A DNA stretch of 50,135 nucleotides from positions 1 through 50,135 of the forward strand of contig CACJBA010000007.1 in NCBI GenBank assembly GCA_902591535.1. Direction: 5' to 3'. Source of the stretch: an uncultured Pelagibacteraceae bacterium (GTDB taxonomy: Bacteria > Pseudomonadota > Alphaproteobacteria > Pelagibacterales > Pelagibacteraceae). The position numbers were made by a program, and so were the translations under genes. The notes below the pieces were generated by a model that saw only the letters and a list, made by a program, of their open reading frames with translations, ran no database searches and had not been told where the DNA came from. Shown here piece after piece: positions 45,659-50,135 of this stretch (positions are counted from its first letter, which is position 1; each line of letters begins with the position of its first letter).

Positions 45659-46733
45659 TTATTTCCTCTAGATTTATTAATCGACCTTGTTTTATTGATT
45701 GTTCTGCAGCCTCTCCCACAGCAACAGCAATTAAACCATCTTCTAATGAAACTTCTGGATCTGAATTATTTTTAATAGATTTCAAAAAGGCCAAGTGTTC
45801 GTAGTAAGTTGATCCATGATGGTGACCAGCTTCAATAATTTTTTTATCTACCTCAATATTTTCGATGTATGTTTTGCCATCTCTCATTCCAATCCTTAAA
45901 TTTGATGAAGTTTTACCTGAGTCGTTAGAAGGAACTGAAGTTTCAATTTTTCCTTTATTTCCTGTGGCCACGAGCTCTTCTTGCATGTCAGAATTTTCTG
46001 CAAACATACAAAGCTCAAGCAAACTTCTTGCTCCATTTTCAAAATTTACAATCACATAGGCATTATCAATGATGTCTGGTTTTTTTCCATTATATATTTC
46101 ATCTAAATGGTTAACGTCTTGACCACCACTTGCATAAACGCTGATTGGCTTACTTCGAATAATCAATCTCATTAAATCAAAGAAATGACAGCATTTTTCA
46201 ACAAGAGTACCGCCAGTATTTTTCTCAAAACGATTCCAATTATTTACTTTTTTCAAAAAAGGAAACCTATGTTCTCTTATGGTTAAAGTTTTTAAATCTC
46301 CAATTTTGTTATTATGAATTTCATGAATAAATTTTGAAACTGGTGGCATATACCTGTACTCCATTGCAATCCAAAATACTGAAGGATAATCTTTTGTAAG
46401 TTTTTTTATTTCTGAACAATTTTTTGTATTAGTGCATAATGGTTTTTCTACTAATATGTGTTTTTTAGTTTTGATTACATCTTTCAAGATTTCTATATGA
46501 GTAAAGTTAGGAGATGAAATTAAGTATATATCAACAATATTTTTTTCAATCATTTCTAAATGATTTTTAAAACAAAAAACTTTTGTTTTTAGAATTTTTT
46601 TACACTGATTTAATGAATCTTCGTGAGGATCAGCAAGTGCAACTACTTCAGCATTATCAATTAATGATATATTTAAAATATGTTCTCGAGCCATTGTCCC
46701 TGCTCCAATAATTCCATATTTTATTTTTTTCAT
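45651..46733 (-). CDS. Gfo/Idh/MocA family oxidoreductase
   Basis: 360 residues. Rossmann GIIGAGTMAREHIL, the family motif HILVEKPLCTNTKNC and the domain GGTLVEKCCHFFDLMRLI. The C-terminal CxxH is at the usual place (CCHFFD). It is one of three full-length members in this window (others at 15277 and 34216), each in a different cluster, so they probably act on different polyol or sugar-acid substrates. It is 30 bp downstream of the cytochrome c peroxidase gene but may not share its role. Confidence 0.86.
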   Translation of the reverse strand: MKKIKYGIIGAGTMAREHILNISLIDNAEVVALADPHEDSLNQCKKILKTKVFCFKNHLEMIEKNIVDIYLISSPNFTHIEILKDVIKTKKHILVEKPLCTNTKNCSEIKKLTKDYPSVFWIAMEYRYMPPVSKFIHEIHNNKIGDLKTLTIREHRFPFLKKVNNWNRFEKNTGGTLVEKCCHFFDLMRLIIRSKPISVYASGGQDVNHLDEIYNGKKPDIIDNAYVIVNFENGARSLLELCMFAENSDMQEELVATGNKGKIETSVPSNDSGKTSSNLRIGMRDGKTYIENIEVDKKIIEAGHHHGSTYYEHLAFLKSIKNNSDPEVSLEDGLIAVAVGEAAEQSIKQGRLINLEEIIN

Positions 46734-46763
46734 ATTCTGTTTGTATCAGTTTAATTTAAAAAC

Positions 46764-48101
46764 TTAATCAATACTTAGTCCACTTGGCACTTTATCTGGT
46801 TTACCTAGCGGTCTCTGATTTCCACTTCTGCCAGTTAAAGATTCGAGGAAAGAAACAAGTTGATCAATTTCTTTATCATTCAAGTCTATAGGCTGTATGT
46901 TAATGCTTGATAGAATTCTGTCTTGTTCCCTTTTGTCTGAAAAAGTTACAAAATCAATTTCTTGTAACCAAGGTGCCTTAGGTAAATTTGCATATTCAGG
47001 TTTCCAACTCTTATTCATTTTTATTGGATTTAAATGATGCTTAATTATTGATTTTAAAGTTGGATAAGCACCATTATGACCGTATGGAGCTGTTAAAGAA
47101 ACATTTCTTAAAGCTGGCGTTTTAAATTTATACATATCGTTTATATTATCCGTTTCGACCATTCGTCCAACGTCACGTGCATAAGGATCAAAAGGCCGTG
47201 TCCTTCCAGGACCAAATTGGGGAATTCCTATTGAATGAAATTTTTGATCTGACAACAAAGATCCTGAATGACATGAACTACAGTTTGCTTTTCCATAAAA
47301 TAAATTCATCCCATTTATTTGCTTTAAAGTTAAAGCTTGTTTATCTCCATTTAAATAATCGTCAAAGGGAGAGTCGAAAGATGTCCATTCATGAATTTCA
47401 AATGCAGCAATCGAATTAACAATATGTGTAATGTTAATATCTAGAGGACTGTTTACATCATCAAAAGCATTTTTAAATAATTCAACATATTCTGGAATTC
47501 CTCTGATCCTGTGGGTTATTACAGGCCAAACTCTATCGATTCTCATACTATCTTTTCCAACTTTTGAGACCAAACCTATAATTTCATTTTCACCTGGATT
47601 TCCTGCCATCTCAAACTGTCTTGTCATTGGAAATAAAGCTTGAACTGCAACTATATTATCAAGTCCTTTAGGAAGAGCTTCTTGAGCAGGTGTATTAAAA
47701 CCGTTACCAAATATATTCGATTTAGTTACCCTCCCATCATGCAACAAGGTAGTTATGTCTTTAAATCCTAAATTCCATAAAGCTAATGCATTTCTTGGAA
47801 TTCGTTTTTTTATTTTATCATCACCCTTGCCTGCAGTTCTCTCTAATCCTATACCTTGGCCTCCTTCACCAATACCTAATGAGAGTCCATCTGAACCCCC
47901 TAAATCATGACTATGACACGTTGCGCATGCAATATTTCGATTTGCAGATAAAATTTTATCATGAAATAAAAGTCTTCCAATTTTAACTTTTTCTATATCA
48001 ACTTCATGGAAATCATCGCTCTTTAATGGTTTTGGTAAATCAGTTGCGTAAGTTTTATTTACTGAAATTAAAAATGGAATTATAAATATTATTATTTTTA
48101 A
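46764..48101 (-). CDS. di-heme cytochrome c peroxidase / MauG-like, start codon not found
   Basis: About 445 residues. The sequence begins at a signal peptide, KIIIFIIPFLISVNKTYA, then two heme sites CATCH (about 59-63) and CSSCH (about 274-278) with a PFGY-like GHNGAYPTLKSI region, matching CCP/MauG periplasmic peroxidases. No ATG, GTG or TTG lies in frame at the signal peptide; the codon before Lys is TTA at 48101-48099. A longer frame to 48527 exists but it is antisense to the Sel1 gene and reads as nonsense. One base change (TTG to TTA) would explain the lack of start, so this may be a mutation, an unusual start, or a sequence error. Confidence 0.85.
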   Translation of the reverse strand, partial: LKIIIFIIPFLISVNKTYATDLPKPLKSDDFHEVDIEKVKIGRLLFHDKILSANRNIACATCHSHDLGGSDGLSLGIGEGGQGIGLERTAGKGDDKIKKRIPRNALALWNLGFKDITTLLHDGRVTKSNIFGNGFNTPAQEALPKGLDNIVAVQALFPMTRQFEMAGNPGENEIIGLVSKVGKDSMRIDRVWPVITHRIRGIPEYVELFKNAFDDVNSPLDINITHIVNSIAAFEIHEWTSFDSPFDDYLNGDKQALTLKQINGMNLFYGKANCSSCHSGSLLSDQKFHSIGIPQFGPGRTRPFDPYARDVGRMVETDNINDMYKFKTPALRNVSLTAPYGHNGAYPTLKSIIKHHLNPIKMNKSWKPEYANLPKAPWLQEIDFVTFSDKREQDRILSSINIQPIDLNDKEIDQLVSFLESLTGRSGNQRPLGKPDKVPSGLSID

Positions 48102-48572
48102 ATGATTAAATATCTTTTTATACTTTTGTTTCTTCCATCCGTAGTTTTTGCAGAAATAGAAAATGCTCGAGATTTGATGGAGGAAGGAAAATTTAAAGAA
48201 GCTATGGAAGAGCTTATGCCAGCAGCTAGATCTGGGAATGCTGACGCAGAGGAGCTTATTGGAATTATGTATGCTATGGGTCTTGGTGTTGAGAGAGATG
48301 ACGTTAGGGCTTTTGAATGGTATCTGAGATCTTCTATGAAAGGTCATCCTGGTGCTCAATCCGGAGTTGGATGGTATTATGAAATTGGAAGAGGACTCCC
48401 TGCTCCTGATCTTGTTAGAGCTTACATGTGGTATGGTTTGTCTGCTATTGGAGGAGACCCTGATGCTGCAATTTCTCAGGAAGAAGTAATTAAAAAAATG
48501 ACTCCTGAACAAATTGAAAAAGCTCATATTCTCATAAAAGATTATAAATCCTGGATATATCCTTTTAGATAA
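48102..48572 (+). CDS. secreted Sel1-repeat protein
   Basis: 156 residues, signal peptide MIKYLFILLFLPSVVFA. At least two Sel1-like (TPR-related) repeats: ADAEELIGIMYAMGLGVERD with AFEWYLRSSMKGHPGAQSG, and YEIGRGLPAPDLVRAYMWYG with LSAIGGDPDA. Such repeats mediate protein contacts, often at the envelope. It is divergent from the peroxidase gene with the two signal-peptide codes back-to-back at 48101/48102. Partner not known. Confidence 0.85.
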   Translation: MIKYLFILLFLPSVVFAEIENARDLMEEGKFKEAMEELMPAARSGNADAEELIGIMYAMGLGVERDDVRAFEWYLRSSMKGHPGAQSGVGWYYEIGRGLPAPDLVRAYMWYGLSAIGGDPDAAISQEEVIKKMTPEQIEKAHILIKDYKSWIYPFR

Positions 48573-48575
48573 TAG

Positions 48576-48596
48576 GGCGAATAAATATCCGCCCCA
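48576..48596. terminator. possible terminator between sel1 and dctP genes
   Basis: GGGCG (48576-48580), AT-rich loop, CGCCC (48591-48595). The only GC-rich hairpin in the 40-bp convergent gap after the Sel1 gene (48572) and before the dctP stop (48613). It has no proper T tract on either strand, so termination efficiency is doubtful. Confidence 0.45.
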
Positions 48597-48612
48597 TTAA
48601 ATTAATTAAAAA

Positions 48613-49665
48613 TTATAAATCTTTTTTGTAAGCGCTTGATGCTCTTTTCTCTGCATCAGCAACTGCACTAGTTAAAGCGTTAAAGATTTCTCCCCCGCCT
48701 TTAACATTAGATTTAAACCAATCATAAACTGGGCTAGCAGCTTTTTTGAAACTAGCTTTTTGATCAGGCGTTGGAACATATAAATCTCCACCTCCTGCTA
48801 CAAAATCTTCATAAGCTTTGATTGATTTTCTTTTTGGAGATGCAAAAGTTGCTTGTTGTAGAGCGTAAAACCCGTCAGTCACAACTTTTTTAAGATCTGA
48901 TGACATAGATTCATATTTTGCATTATTCATCCACCATAAAGCTCCCATATATGCATGACCGTCTAATGTTACATATTTTAGACCTGCATCAGGAAACTTC
49001 ATATTCATAATGTCAGTTATTCCATTTTTAGAACCCTCAACTACACCAGTTTGAAATGATGTAAATAATTCAGGCCAAGGAATAGGAGTTGGTGATGCAC
49101 CTAATGCTCTTACAAGCTCTTGAGGTAAATCAGCTACAACTGTTCTGATTTTTAATCCCTTCATGTCAGATGGATTTGCAATTCTTCTTTTTGTATTTGC
49201 AAAATTTCTCCATCCTCCAGTGTTTCCAATTGTCATCAACCGAATTGAGTCATTAGAGTCTTTTAGAGCCATTTTTCTCATTGTTCTTACGAAATCACCC
49301 TGCATAACATCTTCAGCAATCCTATCATCAGCCATTAAATAAGGTAAATCTAAAACTTGAACATATGGGAATACACCTGCAGCTCCTCCTGAAGTAGAAA
49401 TATAAATATCTATACTTCCATCAGATACACCTTGTAAACACTCTGCACCTTTTGAACAAAGTTGTGTACCTACAAATAGTTCTACAGCTATTTTTCCATT
49501 TGATGCTGCTTCAACATAGTTTTTAAATACTACAGCACCATCATAATCTTCGTCTTGATCATTTGAGTTCATTGTCATTCTTAAGTTATAATCTGCAGCT
49601 GAAACAGATGCAGTAAAACTTAATAAGAATAATAATGAAAAAAATGATTTTATTATTTTACTCAT
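48613..49665 (-). CDS. dctP: TRAP transporter substrate-binding protein, DctP family
   Basis: 350 residues, signal peptide ending near VSAAD. DctP-type blocks: KGLKIRTVVADLPQELVRALGASPTPIPWPELFTSF-like region, FQTGVVEGSKNGITDIMN and LDGHAYMGALWWMN. The conserved carboxylate-binding Arg lies in the GLKIRTVV strand. TRAP systems use a Na+ gradient with DctQ/DctM to import organic acids, ectoines and similar. It lies 88 bp after the dctM gene on the same strand. Confidence 0.92.
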   Translation of the reverse strand: MSKIIKSFFSLLFLLSFTASVSAADYNLRMTMNSNDQDEDYDGAVVFKNYVEAASNGKIAVELFVGTQLCSKGAECLQGVSDGSIDIYISTSGGAAGVFPYVQVLDLPYLMADDRIAEDVMQGDFVRTMRKMALKDSNDSIRLMTIGNTGGWRNFANTKRRIANPSDMKGLKIRTVVADLPQELVRALGASPTPIPWPELFTSFQTGVVEGSKNGITDIMNMKFPDAGLKYVTLDGHAYMGALWWMNNAKYESMSSDLKKVVTDGFYALQQATFASPKRKSIKAYEDFVAGGGDLYVPTPDQKASFKKAASPVYDWFKSNVKGGGEIFNALTSAVADAEKRASSAYKKDL

Positions 49666-49753
49666 AATTATTTCCCTCTCATTAAATATTTATGTATATA
49701 AACTATACTTAAATTGATTAAGAGAGTCTATCGACTAGTAAAAAAAATTTAGT

Positions 49754-50135
49754 TTATTTTGCAAATCCAGTAATTAAAGGAATAGTCATTGAGATTGATG
49801 GAAAATAGGTAATTAAAAATATTACTATAGCTTCTACAGCTAAAAATGGCATTATAGCTTTTGCTATAGTTTCTACTCTTTCACCAGATACCGAAGATGC
49901 AACAAATAAAACTAGTCCCATTGGTGGCGTTGCTAAACCTACTGTTAAATTTACAGACATAATAATTGCAAAATGAACTGGGTGAACCCCTAACTCAACA
50001 AAAACTGGTCCAAGAATTGGTCCTAAAATTATTATTGCTGGACCTGCATCTAAAAACATTCCAACAACAAATAATAAAATATTTATCAAAAATAATAAAA
50101 TATATGGATTATCAGTTAACCCTAAAACAAATGCA
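49754..50135 (-). CDS. dctM: TRAP transporter large permease DctM, 5' part cut by window
   Basis: The last 126 or so codons are visible, ending at TAA 49754; the frame runs open past 50135. It reads AFVLGLTDNPYILLFLINILLF, GMFLDAGPAIIILGPILGPV and VGLATPPMGLVLFVASSVSGE, all typical of the C-terminal half of DctM. The apparent start at 50089 is only an internal TTG. With dctP downstream it makes a TRAP importer whose small subunit, if any, lies outside the window. Confidence 0.93.
   Translation of the reverse strand, partial: AFVLGLTDNPYILLFLINILLFVVGMFLDAGPAIIILGPILGPVFVELGVHPVHFAIIMSVNLTVGLATPPMGLVLFVASSVSGERVETIAKAIMPFLAVEAIVIFLITYFPSISMTIPLITGFAK

Noticed and set aside
48102..48527. N-terminal extension of the cytochrome c peroxidase frame
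   Set aside because: It runs antisense through the Sel1 gene, is Phe/Ser/Asn-rich without any domain, and the signal peptide follows only at about 48101.

Overview
The window looks like a piece of an alphaproteobacterial SAR11 (Pelagibacterales) chromosome. The basis is very AT-rich DNA with lysine- and isoleucine-rich proteins, tiny or overlapping gene junctions, many binding-protein-dependent importers (ABC, TTT and TRAP types), a glyoxylate-bypass isocitrate lyase beside a ScfR/RamB-type regulator, and a TPP riboswitch in front of an SSF-family transporter of the ThiV kind. I see no rRNA, tRNA, phage genes, insertion sequence or CRISPR array. The species assignment is inference from these traits, not from an alignment.

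Region 1 (1-7936) is housekeeping and small operons. A partial tesA is divergent from ybbA-ybbP, the same arrangement as in E. coli. Then come a carbonic-anhydrase-like protein, a SOUL heme-binding protein and a possible acetyltransferase in one minus-strand operon. A second minus-strand operon holds the ScfR/RamB-like regulator, an unlisted 54-residue membrane protein, a small GNAT and a TauE/SafE permease.

Region 2 (7937-15280) holds a promoter region rich in TTTGTAAA repeats, a possible 53-residue protein and isocitrate lyase aceA. It continues with a YadGH-like ABC exporter, a thioredoxin-like protein, a TPP-riboswitch-controlled thiV-like transporter, two small proteins of unknown role and a TtuC/DmlA-type dehydrogenase.

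Region 3 (15277-37239) is a long carbohydrate island, almost all on the minus strand. One module is a GtsABC-type glucose/mannose ABC importer with SDR, aldose 1-epimerase and Gfo/Idh/MocA enzymes. A second is a TctABC importer with an SDR and a ROK kinase, divergent from a PdxA-like dehydrogenase. A third runs from an IolD-like ThDP enzyme through a dehydrogenase pair, an Frc/Rbs-type ABC importer, an RbsD/FucU protein and a PfkB kinase to a frameshifted SDR. In all three importers the binding-protein gene is followed by a terminator-like hairpin before the next gene, which should keep the binding protein more abundant than the rest.

Region 4 (37331-46733) is a less familiar catabolic cluster. 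It has an aldehyde dehydrogenase and HpcH/HpaI aldolase pair facing a DUF1907 - winged-helix - PanB-like operon. That operon is divergent from a PanE-like reductase, two Fe(II)/2-oxoglutarate-type dioxygenases and a 2-hydroxyacid dehydrogenase, which converge on another Gfo/Idh/MocA gene. The PanB homologue has lost most pantoate-synthesis active-site residues. This is my best candidate for an undescribed pathway.

Region 5 (46764-50135) holds a di-heme cytochrome c peroxidase with no obvious start codon, a Sel1-repeat protein, and a TRAP importer (DctP plus a DctM cut by the window end).
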